DNA of 32,949 nt from Alphaproteobacteria bacterium (GTDB lineage: Bacteria; Pseudomonadota; Alphaproteobacteria; RF32; CAG-239): contig JAFVFH010000017.1 in NCBI GenBank assembly GCA_017475525.1, positions 1-32,949 of the forward strand, read 5' to 3'. This document shows positions 1 through 6,541 of the stretch, in pieces. Numbering within the stretch: the first letter of the stretch is position 1; the number at the start of each line of letters is the position of its first letter. The position numbers and the translations under genes were made by a program. The notes beneath the pieces are model-generated. The model saw only the letters and a list, made by a program, of their open reading frames with translations, made no database searches and was not told the DNA's origin.

Positions 1-141
1 GAAATGTTAAAAGCAACAGGAAATGCTGTTTTGATAAAATCTTGTCCGGTTTGTTATAAATGTGGGTTTGGAATTGGAAGCGGTCAAAATTGTATGGGAA
101 AAATTTTGATGCAAATTCGTGAGGAATTGCTAAGCTCGTAA
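1..141 (+). CDS. 3' end of an unidentified Cys-rich protein (partial)
   Basis: Frame 1 is open from the window edge to TAA at 139-141 and encodes the last 46 residues of a protein. The other two forward frames are closed by stops. The tail holds four cysteines spaced CPVCYKCG, then Cys about 11 residues later, which could bind metal or an Fe-S cluster. I do not recognise the family. A Rho-independent terminator follows at 165-195, which supports this being a real gene end. The start and main domains lie outside the window. Confidence 0.55.
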   Translation, partial: EMLKATGNAVLIKSCPVCYKCGFGIGSGQNCMGKILMQIREELLSS

Positions 142-164
142 TTTGCTTACATAGCATCACCAAT

Positions 165-195
165 AAAAAAGCACTTCGCAAGGAGTGCTTTTTTG
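165..195 (+). terminator. Rho-independent terminator
   Basis: AAGCACT (169-175) pairs with AGTGCTT (184-190) around an 8-nt loop. An A-run precedes it and a T-run follows. It ends the partial gene at the left edge. The IS200-like element begins directly after the T-run. Confidence 0.8.
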
Positions 196-209
196 TTGTA
201 TTGTGAAAA

Positions 210-228
210 CCACCAGCTAGGCTGGTGG
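210..228 (+). repeat. IS200-type left-end subterminal hairpin
   Basis: CCACCAGC (210-217), loop TAG, GCTGGTGG (221-228): a perfect 8-bp stem. It is the expected TnpA recognition structure. The hexamer GAAAAC overlaps its start, as it also precedes the hairpin of the second element at 32831. Confidence 0.75.
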
Positions 229-262
229 TTCGAAAGAGCTTATAGCGAGGGGTGGAAAAAAT

Positions 263-320
263 AAATTCCTTATGATAGGATGAAGTGTCTGGCAGACGCA
301 ACAAGAAACATAAGGAATTT
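263..320 (+). promoter_or_regulatory. RBS-sequestering hairpin in the tnpA leader
   Basis: AAATTCCTTATG (263-274) is the exact complement of CATAAGGAATTT (309-320), with an inner GTCTG/CAGAC hairpin (287-297). The 3' arm contains AAGGA, the probable ribosome-binding site of tnpA (ATG at 325), so folding would hide it. Translational repression by mRNA structure is known for IS200. The equivalent structure is at 32886-32941 in the second element. Confidence 0.7.
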
Positions 321-324
321 AATC

Positions 325-783
325 ATGAAAAATGACGTAAAAAGTATAGCACATACGAGCTGGAATTGTAAATACCATATCGTATTTGCGCCGAAATATA
401 GAAGAAAAGTATTTTAGGGAAGTAAAAGACTGGAGATAGTAAAAATATTAAAAGAGTTATGTAGCTGGAAAGGAGTAAATATTATAGAAGGAGAAGCTTG
501 TCCAGATCATATACATCTTTTAGTAGAGATACCACCGAAGATAAGTGTATCAAGTTTTATGGGATTCTTAAAAGGTAAAAGTAGCATAATGATATACGAG
601 CAGTGGTGTCAAATGCGGTACAAATATCGAAATCGAGAATTTTGGTGTCGAGGGTACTATGTAGATACGGTAGGTAAAGATAGCCAAAAGATACAAAACT
701 ATATATCACAACAACTAAGGGAAGACCAGCTTTCAGAGCAGTTAACCCTCGAATTAAATGACCCGTTTACGGGTAGGAAGTAA
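325..783 (+). pseudogene. tnpA: IS200/IS605 transposase TnpA with amber stop at codon 31
   Basis: This is a Y1 HUH single-strand transposase that excises and inserts IS200-type elements. The frame from ATG 325 to TAA 783 encodes 152 codons and matches the family along its length: HIVFAPKYRRKVF near the start, the HUH pair in CPDHIHLLVEIPP (His62, His64), GYYVDTVG, and the catalytic Tyr around residue 126 in QNYISQQ. The only defect is TAG at 415-417 (codon 31), where relatives have Tyr (FYG), so one substitution explains it. The remaining reading frame is undamaged, so inactivation is recent or the amber is suppressed. The 3' part from ATG 559 lacks the HUH histidines and cannot act alone. 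Confidence 0.88.
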
Positions 784-861
784 CAGATTGCGTCTGTCAG
801 ATGCAAAACAGCCCCGTTTAGGGGCTGCAAGTGGTAAAGGCTTTTAGCCGTTAATGAAGAA

Positions 862-880
862 CCGCCGGCTATGCCGGCGG
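862..880 (+). repeat. IS200-type right-end subterminal hairpin
   Basis: CCGCCGGC (862-869), loop TAT, GCCGGCGG (873-880): a perfect 8-bp stem. Compared with the left-end hairpin, A/G and T/C changes occur in both arms, so pairing is kept. Another hairpin, CAGCCCC/GGGGCTG near 810-828, lies between it and the tnpA stop. Confidence 0.75.
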
Positions 881-890
881 GTTGCTTTTT

Positions 891-1152
891 AAAATTTGGA
901 TATATGTAAAAAAATAAGGCAATATTTTATCCCCTCTGATCCCCATGCTTGTAAGGGGAAGATCAATAAAGAAGATACCTGATCCGTCAGACTGACGCTG
1001 ACGGAGGTATGACAAAATAGAAAATGATCGAAAGGGCGATAGTGGGAAAATGCGTTTATATCATATTGAAAAATCATTTTATTTTTTAATAAATTTAATT
1101 GACAATTGAAACATAATTTATGTATTTTCTAAAGTAGAAAGGAAGGAATGTC
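891..1152. other. Intergenic region with a bulged inverted repeat
   Basis: No convincing gene. The notable structure is at 975-1010: ATACCT, a 3-nt bulge, CCGTCAG, 7-nt loop, CTGACGG, AGGTAT, giving 13 paired bases. It has no T-run, so it does not look like a terminator. TTGACA occurs near 1100, about 50 nt before the next gene, and could be a -35 box. Confidence 0.5.
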
Positions 1153-3033
1153 GTGAGTATTAAATCTAAAATTATCTTAATGACTTTTGCGCTGTTGTTT
1201 GTGCTTGGGACGGTTGTTGTCAGTGTGGCAATTATGGCGTTTTATCATGACAAGGAATTGCTTATTTCAAGCAACGACACTTCCATCGCCGCTTTCAAAT
1301 GGCAGATAAATACTGAAATTTCAGCGCTTGAAAAAAACGCGCTTGACCTTTCTTTGATGGGAGAGGTTTATTATAAACGAGGAAAGTTGCAAGAAGTCGG
1401 CGAGCTTTTTACTTCTCAGATTTTGCAAAATTATCCCCATTCTATGGGAAACGGGATTTATTTTTTGCCGTATAAAATCACAAAAAATCACAAAATTTCT
1501 TGTATCCATGCCCTTTGGAATGAAGCAAGAGAAATTGATATGCTTTATTCGTGTGTCGACGGGAGTTTTGATTATTTTACACAAAATTGGTATAAGGAAA
1601 TTACGTCAGATTTGACGGGAGGCAAACGCACATCGTGGGCAAAGCCTTATAAAAGCACGCAACTCGGTATTTTGATGACAACGGTCGGAAGCGGTATTTA
1701 TGACGGAGATGATTTAGTCGGTTTGGCAACGGTCGATTGGGAGCTGGGCACGATTTTGAATTCAATTTTGAAAATCAAGCCAACGCCTAACAGCTTTGTT
1801 TTGTTTGCGGATAAAGTCAATGATTATATCATTGCAACAACCGAACCCGGCGTAGATAATTCAGCCATGATGGGGCAGCCCTTAGAGATGATGAAATGGT
1901 ATTCTGATGATTTGAAAGAAGGGCGTGCTTTTAACTATAATGGCGTGAGGTATATTCCATATATCAAGCGCTTGAACAACGGGATGTTTTTAATTGTGAA
2001 TGTGCCTTTGTTTGAGTTGTTTGATAATGCGGTGCAACATTTGATTGTGCTGTTGAGTGTGCTTTTAATCAGCACATTGGTGATTGTTTTTGTGCTCTAT
2101 AAAATATTGAAACGCAATATTAATCAGCCGATTGATACCTTAACGGAAATTGCAGGGCAAATCAGCCAAGGTGATTTGGATCAGGATATTTATCTGGAAG
2201 AGCCCTCTGAGCTTGCCAAACTTGCGGCATCGTTTAATAAGATGAAAGCCGATATGAAAACACATTTGACGGAGCTTGCGAAAGTGTCTGCCGAAAAAGA
2301 AAAGATTGAGTCAGAGCTTGCAATTGCAAAAACGATTCAAGATTCGGCTTTGCCTAAAGATTTTCCGAACAATGAATATTTTGAGCTTGTTGCGTCGATG
2401 ACGCCTACGCGAGAAATCGGCGGTGATTTTTATGACTTTTTTCCGGTTGATGAAAACCATGTGGGGCTTGTGATGGCCGATGTGTGCGGTAAGGGAATTA
2501 CGGCCGCGCTTTATATGATGTCTGCCAAAACGGTTATCAAGAATATGTTGCAAGCCGGCTATGGGCTTCAAAAGGCAGTGTGTAAGGCCAATGATTCTCT
2601 TTGCAATAATGCCGCACCGTTGATGTTTGTAACAGCTTTTATCGGCGTTCTGGATTTAAGGTCGGGCGACATAGAGTTTGTCAATGCCGGACATTGTCCG
2701 CCGCTTTTGAAGAACCGGCAAGAATATAAATTTATTGATGTGCGGCGTAATATGGTGTTAGGCGTTCAGGCGGGATATGACTATCAAGTTGAAAAAATAG
2801 TGTTGCAAGAAAACGATCGTTTGTTCTTATATACAGACGGTGTGACTGAAGCTCAGGCAAAAGAGCGTGAATTTTTTGGAGAAAAGCGTTTGCTCAAAGC
2901 ACTGAATCAAAAAGAATTGACACTATCCGAAACATTGGAATATGTGCACCAACGTATTCAAAAGTTTGCATCGGGTGTTGCTCAATCTGACGATATTACC
3001 ATGATGATTGTTGAGTTTTTTCACAAAAAGTAA
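1153..3033 (+). CDS. Membrane sensor PP2C-type (SpoIIE/RsbU) serine phosphatase
   Basis: Probable signal-regulated protein phosphatase acting on an anti-sigma-factor antagonist or similar phosphoprotein. Domain order: an N-terminal membrane helix (about residues 6-30), an extracytoplasmic Cache-like sensor to about 290, a second membrane helix (about 297-320), a HAMP linker (about 320-372), a short coiled coil, then an RsbU/SpoIIE phosphatase domain to the C-terminus. Phosphatase signatures are GGDFYDFF, MADVCGKGITAALY, NAGHCPPLL, LFLYTDGVTEA and SDDITMM; their Asp residues bind the metals. The start is GTG at 1153 behind GGAAGGA, because the ATG at 1149 reaches a stop at once. No partner-switch anti-sigma or STAS gene is in the window, so the target is unknown. 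Confidence 0.88.
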   Translation: MSIKSKIILMTFALLFVLGTVVVSVAIMAFYHDKELLISSNDTSIAAFKWQINTEISALEKNALDLSLMGEVYYKRGKLQEVGELFTSQILQNYPHSMGNGIYFLPYKITKNHKISCIHALWNEAREIDMLYSCVDGSFDYFTQNWYKEITSDLTGGKRTSWAKPYKSTQLGILMTTVGSGIYDGDDLVGLATVDWELGTILNSILKIKPTPNSFVLFADKVNDYIIATTEPGVDNSAMMGQPLEMMKWYSDDLKEGRAFNYNGVRYIPYIKRLNNGMFLIVNVPLFELFDNAVQHLIVLLSVLLISTLVIVFVLYKILKRNINQPIDTLTEIAGQISQGDLDQDIYLEEPSELAKLAASFNKMKADMKTHLTELAKVSAEKEKIESELAIAKTIQDSALPKDFPNNEYFELVASMTPTREIGGDFYDFFPVDENHVGLVMADVCGKGITAALYMMSAKTVIKNMLQAGYGLQKAVCKANDSLCNNAAPLMFVTAFIGVLDLRSGDIEFVNAGHCPPLLKNRQEYKFIDVRRNMVLGVQAGYDYQVEKIVLQENDRLFLYTDGVTEAQAKEREFFGEKRLLKALNQKELTLSETLEYVHQRIQKFASGVAQSDDITMMIVEFFHKK

Positions 3034-3119
3034 AATTTTAAGATAAGAATTTGCAACATATTTTGCCAATACAATCTTTTTGATTTTTGCTTGATGATGA
3101 ATATGAAAGAAAGGGAAAA

Positions 3120-3746
3120 ATGGCAGAAAATAAAATTTTAGCGGAGTTGAGGCAATTTCAAGCATTTAAGCAAAGGTTTGTTTTTAAGCCGCTGACGATT
3201 GAAGATGCAAGCGGGCTTTTGCAATGTGAAGGGTTTGCGCTTTATGATGCAGAGAACAAGCTTGTCGGCGAATGTGAAAAATGGATCAATATCGGGATTA
3301 TGATAAAGTCACCTCTTTCTCGGATTTTATCAAATCTTTATCCGTATGAGTTTGAATTTCGCGGATTTCAGCTCAAAAGTATTGAGGGATTTTTTCAAGG
3401 GGTGAAATTTAAGAATCCCGAAATGCAAAAGCTTGTTTTTTCTTATAGCGGATATAATGCGTATTGTTTGAAAGCGGCGAGTGATTATCGCTGGCAAGAC
3501 GAAGGAAATGTTTATTTTCAAGGCGAACCTATCAGGCGCGAGGGCAAAGAATATGCCGACATTGTTGATGAACTTTATATTTCAGCCGCGCAGAATCCGC
3601 TTTTCCGACAAGCGCTTAAAAATGTTCAAAAGCCGCTTATTCACTCAATCGGCAAAACGGATAAAAATGAAACTTTATTGACGCGTTATGAATACGAGGC
3701 TAAAATAAATGCGCTTGTTGCCTTTTTGAAAGGATTGGACCATTAA
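3120..3746 (+). CDS. NADAR-like domain protein (DUF1768/YbiA-related)
   Basis: A 208-residue protein. The segment from about residue 62 resembles the NADAR fold: LSNLYPYEFEFRGFQLKSIE, then GFFQGVKF, and near the end HSIGKTDKNETLLTRYEYE. Known NADAR proteins hydrolyse N-glycosidic bonds in ADP-ribosyl conjugates or riboflavin intermediates; the substrate here cannot be inferred. The ATG at 3120 is preferred over an upstream TTG at 3087, since GAAAGAAAGGG sits correctly before it. It follows the phosphatase gene by 86 nt in the same direction and is closed by a terminator. The family call rests on motif resemblance only. Confidence 0.6.
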   Translation: MAENKILAELRQFQAFKQRFVFKPLTIEDASGLLQCEGFALYDAENKLVGECEKWINIGIMIKSPLSRILSNLYPYEFEFRGFQLKSIEGFFQGVKFKNPEMQKLVFSYSGYNAYCLKAASDYRWQDEGNVYFQGEPIRREGKEYADIVDELYISAAQNPLFRQALKNVQKPLIHSIGKTDKNETLLTRYEYEAKINALVAFLKGLDH

Positions 3747-3756
3747 CAATATCGAA

Positions 3757-3789
3757 TTAAAAAGGCGGCCATGACGACCGCTTTTTTTA
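3757..3789 (+). terminator. Rho-independent terminator
   Basis: GCGG (3764-3767) pairs with CCGC around a short loop, flanked by an A-run and followed by seven T. It closes the NADAR-like gene and insulates the RNA leader promoter just downstream. Confidence 0.75.
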
Positions 3790-3791
3790 AT

Positions 3792-3820
3792 TTGACTTTT
3801 TGTGTTTAATGTGGCAAAAT
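3792..3820 (+). promoter_or_regulatory. Promoter of the type-1 RNA leader
   Basis: TTGACT (3792-3797), 17-bp spacer, CAAAAT (3815-3820). The G that starts the first RNA hairpin (3827) lies 7 nt after the -10 box, exactly as in the paralogous leader at 18222. Confidence 0.6.
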
Positions 3821-3826
3821 AAAAAT

Positions 3827-3988
3827 GTAACCAAATGGTTGCGGTGTTTAACAGACACATTCATCGTTTACGCTCCTTGATGAGGAGTTGTCGAGATAAG
3901 CGTATATTTTACGTCGAATAAGGCAAACTGTGCGATGACAGTTCTGTTAGCTCCTCCGTTTTGGTATTTATCTGAGACGGTTTTTTTT
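3827..3988 (+). ncRNA. Type-1 structured leader RNA with terminator (copy A)
   Basis: Candidate cis-regulatory RNA. Parts in order: hairpin GTAACCA/TGGTTGC (3827-3842); GGTGT, with P1 GTGT/ACAC (3844-3858), whose loop TAACAG (3849-3854) can pair with CTGTTA (3944-3949) as a pseudoknot; long stem TCATCG/CGATGA (3861-3866, 3933-3938) enclosing hairpins CTCCT/AGGAG (3873-3887) and CGTA/TACG (3901-3913); linker CTCCTCC; terminator CCGTTT/AGACGG (3956-3980) and eight T. Copy B (18222-18384) has the same layout with compensatory changes in every stem, and both hold the repeated unpaired motif CGA[A/G]ATAAG...CGAATAAGG. The next ATG is 37 nt after the T-run with no room for another promoter, so read-through should control that gene. 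Confidence 0.75.
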
Positions 3989-4024
3989 AATTTTGTAAAA
4001 ATAATAAAAAAATGAAGGAGAAAA

Positions 4025-5401
4025 ATGATGCAAAAAAAGTTTTTTAGTGTGCTGATGACAGGTGTCATATTTTCAACCGGTGCTTTGGCAGATGTTTCAC
4101 AATATTATTACAATGAAAAAGGGTTGCTGACAAAAAAATGTTGGACAACGGATTGTTCTTCTTATGTCTCTTATGAATATGACGATCAAGATCGGCTAGT
4201 CTCTGAAACGGATGGTGGCTGGAGCTATAAATACACCTATCAGGATAATGCCGTTATGCAACGTGATACCTATCGAAATGGGGTCAAAAGTGAGACTTAT
4301 TTTTTTAAACAGGATTTTGATTTTCCAAATGTTGCGTCACGTTATGATGAAGGGGAAAGCATGGGAGCTTTATACTATGATTCTAACGGAAATATAACAG
4401 GAGGTAATTTATATAGCGTTGAAAACGGCACGGTATACAAAACAGACTATACAAACGGTGTTGCGCAAACTCCCGAAGTCGTTGGCCGTTATGTTCATAC
4501 AGATGACGGCAGAACGTTGGAAACAAGGTATTCGGACTGGCGTACATCAACAACAATTCGTGATGAAACAAATATGAAAGGGCTTGGTTATGAAAATATT
4601 TACGAGGACGGGCGTAAGGAAATAACGAATTTTGATAACGGCTATGAACGTCCAAACGTAATGACTTATTATCCTGACGGAAGTTTTGAAGGAAGGATGC
4701 ATATTTTAGATGAATACGGCAATCCCATCAGCTATACACAATACAACAAAGATGGAACAAGCCTGATTGAAATAGCTTTTGATAATGTGTATGATAACGG
4801 GAAATTGATTTCTCAAACATTGACATTCGATAACGGTCAGTATCAGGTTGTCGAATATTATGATGACGGAACAAGAAAGTCAGAAAAAAATTATGATAAA
4901 GATGGTGTCCTTCAATCAGAGGTCTCATTTGATGAGCACGGAAATGACATATATTTTACTTCTAATGATGGCCAATACAGTGAGTTTTCTCATGAATATG
5001 ATAAACAAGGTAATCTTTTAAAAACAACATTTTCTCGCTATGATCAAGACGGCAAGTTAATAAGTGAGGGCGAAGAAAGTTGTGATTCTTGGCTTGTGAA
5101 GCAAATAGGCTTCGGTATGATGGACAGAAACTGTGTAAGCATTAAAGATATCGGCTATGATGCTGACGGAAATGTGATGTGGGGAAGATATTGGGAGTTT
5201 GATGAATATGGTAATCCGCTTCAAGAAATGCAATACCAAAACAATCAACCGGTTGCTCAAAGGGCGCATGTATATGCAAATCCAAACTGGAAAGCCGCTT
5301 TGAAAGCACTTCATAGAAAAATTCGTCGCAGCTATACGCTTGAAGAAGCCGCAGCAGCAAGCAAACCGACAGGAAATACGTTTAGGCTGAGATATAAATA
5401 A
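4025..5401 (+). CDS. Secreted YD-repeat-like protein with C-terminal RLRYK motif
   Basis: A 458-residue exported protein. The signal peptide is MMQKKFFSVLMTGVIFSTG followed by ALA and cleavage before DVSQYY. Most of the rest is a degenerate repeat of about 20 residues built on YDxxGxL or FDxxGNx (for example YDDQDRL, YNKDGTSL, YDKDGVL, YDKQGNL, YDADGNV), resembling YD/RHS-type beta repeats. It ends with RRSYTLEEA...TGNTFRLRYK, a tail shared with the proteins at 11137 and 29067. ATG 4025 or ATG 4028 may be the start; both follow AAGGAG. Expression is probably governed by the leader at 3827-3988. Its partner or ligand is unknown; surface location is inferred from the signal peptide and repeats. 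Confidence 0.82.
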   Translation: MMQKKFFSVLMTGVIFSTGALADVSQYYYNEKGLLTKKCWTTDCSSYVSYEYDDQDRLVSETDGGWSYKYTYQDNAVMQRDTYRNGVKSETYFFKQDFDFPNVASRYDEGESMGALYYDSNGNITGGNLYSVENGTVYKTDYTNGVAQTPEVVGRYVHTDDGRTLETRYSDWRTSTTIRDETNMKGLGYENIYEDGRKEITNFDNGYERPNVMTYYPDGSFEGRMHILDEYGNPISYTQYNKDGTSLIEIAFDNVYDNGKLISQTLTFDNGQYQVVEYYDDGTRKSEKNYDKDGVLQSEVSFDEHGNDIYFTSNDGQYSEFSHEYDKQGNLLKTTFSRYDQDGKLISEGEESCDSWLVKQIGFGMMDRNCVSIKDIGYDADGNVMWGRYWEFDEYGNPLQEMQYQNNQPVAQRAHVYANPNWKAALKALHRKIRRSYTLEEAAAASKPTGNTFRLRYK

Positions 5402-5408
5402 AATTTTC

Positions 5409-5431
5409 AGAGCGCTTTGGCGCTCTTTTTT
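5409..5431 (+). terminator. Rho-independent terminator
   Basis: AGAGCGC (5409-5415) pairs with GCGCTCT (5420-5426) around TTTG, followed by T. It closes the YD-repeat gene. Confidence 0.85.
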
Positions 5432-5435
5432 GTGC

Positions 5436-5462
5436 AAAAAAAAGGAAACTTAAAAAGTTTCC
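5436..5462 (-). terminator. Rho-independent terminator of rpmB
   Basis: Read on the minus strand, GGAAACTT pairs with AAGTTTCC (5444-5451, 5455-5462) and is followed by eight T. It lies 20 nt beyond the rpmB stop. Confidence 0.8.
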
Positions 5463-5482
5463 TTTATATTATTCATTATTTT

Positions 5483-5767
5483 TTATTTAGATTTTTTTGC
5501 AACGATTTGTTTTTTAATAGCTTTTGCTTCTGGTGTCAAATCTTTAGCAGAAGCTTTTTCAAGATAAGAATCTAAACCACCATTGTGTTCAATAGAACGA
5601 AGTGTTTTAGAACAAATCTTGAGCTTAAAAACCTTATTTAATGTTTCGCTCAAAAGAGAAACAACATGCAAATTCGGCATAAAGCGACGACGTGTGCGGT
5701 TGTTTGCGTGGCTGACATTGTTACCGCTTTGGACGCCAACACCTGTTAAATCACATTTTTTAGCCAT
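5483..5767 (-). CDS. rpmB: 50S ribosomal protein L28
   Basis: A 94-residue ribosomal protein of the large subunit. The N-terminus MAKKCDLTGVGVQSGNNVSH and the following NNRTRRRFMPNLH are diagnostic of L28, and the length fits the alphaproteobacterial form. The start at 5767 is preferred over ATG 5776, which would sit too close to the AAAGGA ribosome-binding site. It is a single-gene unit with its own terminator, convergent with the YD-repeat gene. Confidence 0.96.
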   Translation of the reverse strand: MAKKCDLTGVGVQSGNNVSHANNRTRRRFMPNLHVVSLLSETLNKVFKLKICSKTLRSIEHNGGLDSYLEKASAKDLTPEAKAIKKQIVAKKSK

Positions 5768-5912
5768 TTTATTCATCCTTTATTTCAAATAAAAACAAAC
5801 TTTGTTGCCATTAAATACAAACATTTTATGCGTATGTCAAGAAAAATTATTAAAAAAATATAAAAAACACTAGCCAAACACATATTTTTGATATAGAAAA
5901 CAAAGAAAAAAT

Positions 5913-5989
5913 GTATCCGTAGCTCAATTGGATAGAGTGTTGGCCTCCGACGCCAAAGGTTGCGAGTTCGAACCTCGCCGGATACGCCA
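5913..5989 (+). tRNA. tRNA-Arg (CCG anticodon)
   Basis: A 77-nt cloverleaf: acceptor GTATCCG/CGGATAC, D arm with AGCTCAATTGGATAGAG, anticodon stem TTGGC/GCCAA with loop CTCCGAC giving anticodon CCG, T arm GCGAGTTCGAACCTCGC, discriminator G and encoded CCA. It reads CGG arginine codons. Confidence 0.96.
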
Positions 5990-6013
5990 AATCAAAAAAA
6001 ACAACCACACATT

Positions 6014-6541
6014 TTATGCGTGGTTTTCTTTTTCATCTTCAATATTTCCGACCAAACATTCCGCACGATGGATATAGGCTTCAATATATGGTGCAAAAAT
6101 GCGGCAAACACGATGATATACACCCTTTTTAAAAAAGATGATACGTTTCGGAGCGCTTTTGATTTCTGCCCATTCAAAAGCCTTAAATTCCGGCGTTTGT
6201 GTTTCAACATTGATTTCGTCATCTTGACCTGTGAAATGGAGCAAGAACCAATACATTTTTTGACCGACATGTGTTTTGCCTTTTGCCACCAAACCTTCTC
6301 TGATTTGCTTCGGAAAAGTGTATGATATCGGTGCGTTCAGGCCCATAATGATTTCGGCCGATGTGACGGATGTTTCTTCTTTGAGTTCGCGAAGAGCTGC
6401 CTGTTCGGGGGTTTCGCCGTCTTCAATGCCGCCTTGCGGAAACTGCCAATGCAGACCTCGTTTATCAGCACGTGCACCCATCAAGACTTTGCCTTCGTCA
6501 TTGAACAAAATGATTCCGGCACAATTTCGATATGTTTCCAT
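6014..6541 (-). CDS. rppH: RNA pyrophosphohydrolase, Nudix family
   Basis: A 175-residue Nudix hydrolase of the RppH/NudH type, which removes pyrophosphate from 5'-triphosphorylated or NpnN-type ends and in proteobacteria triggers 5'-end-dependent mRNA decay. The full Nudix box is present: Gly37, Glu43, then RELKEET at residues 51-57 with the metal-binding glutamates. The N-terminus YRNCAGIILFN and WQFPQGGIEDGE are typical. Its ATG overlaps the ctpA stop by one base (TAATG), so it is translationally coupled as the last gene of the gpmI-envC-ctpA-rppH operon, an arrangement known in alphaproteobacteria. Confidence 0.92.
   Translation of the reverse strand: METYRNCAGIILFNDEGKVLMGARADKRGLHWQFPQGGIEDGETPEQAALRELKEETSVTSAEIIMGLNAPISYTFPKQIREGLVAKGKTHVGQKMYWFLLHFTGQDDEINVETQTPEFKAFEWAEIKSAPKRIIFFKKGVYHRVCRIFAPYIEAYIHRAECLVGNIEDEKENHA

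Larger units (their letters stand above)
204..890 (+). mobile_element. IS200/IS605-family insertion sequence (single tnpA)
   Basis: About 690 bp holding one tnpA-like frame between two subterminal hairpins, with no terminal inverted repeats, as in the IS200 group. The left-end hairpin (210-228) and right-end hairpin (862-880) each have 8-bp perfect stems with 3-nt loops (TAG and TAT) and related but not identical sequence. These are the features TnpA recognises as single-stranded ends in this family. Exact boundaries are not visible because the family makes no target duplication, so the limits are approximate. The tnpA has an in-frame amber codon, so the copy is probably non-autonomous. A second left end of the same type lies at 32824-32949. 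Confidence 0.85.

Noticed and set aside
325-783. Genetic code with TAG reassigned to an amino acid
   Set aside because: trmB, the phosphodiesterase gene and the flavin reductase gene all end naturally at TAG, and only two genes have internal TAG.
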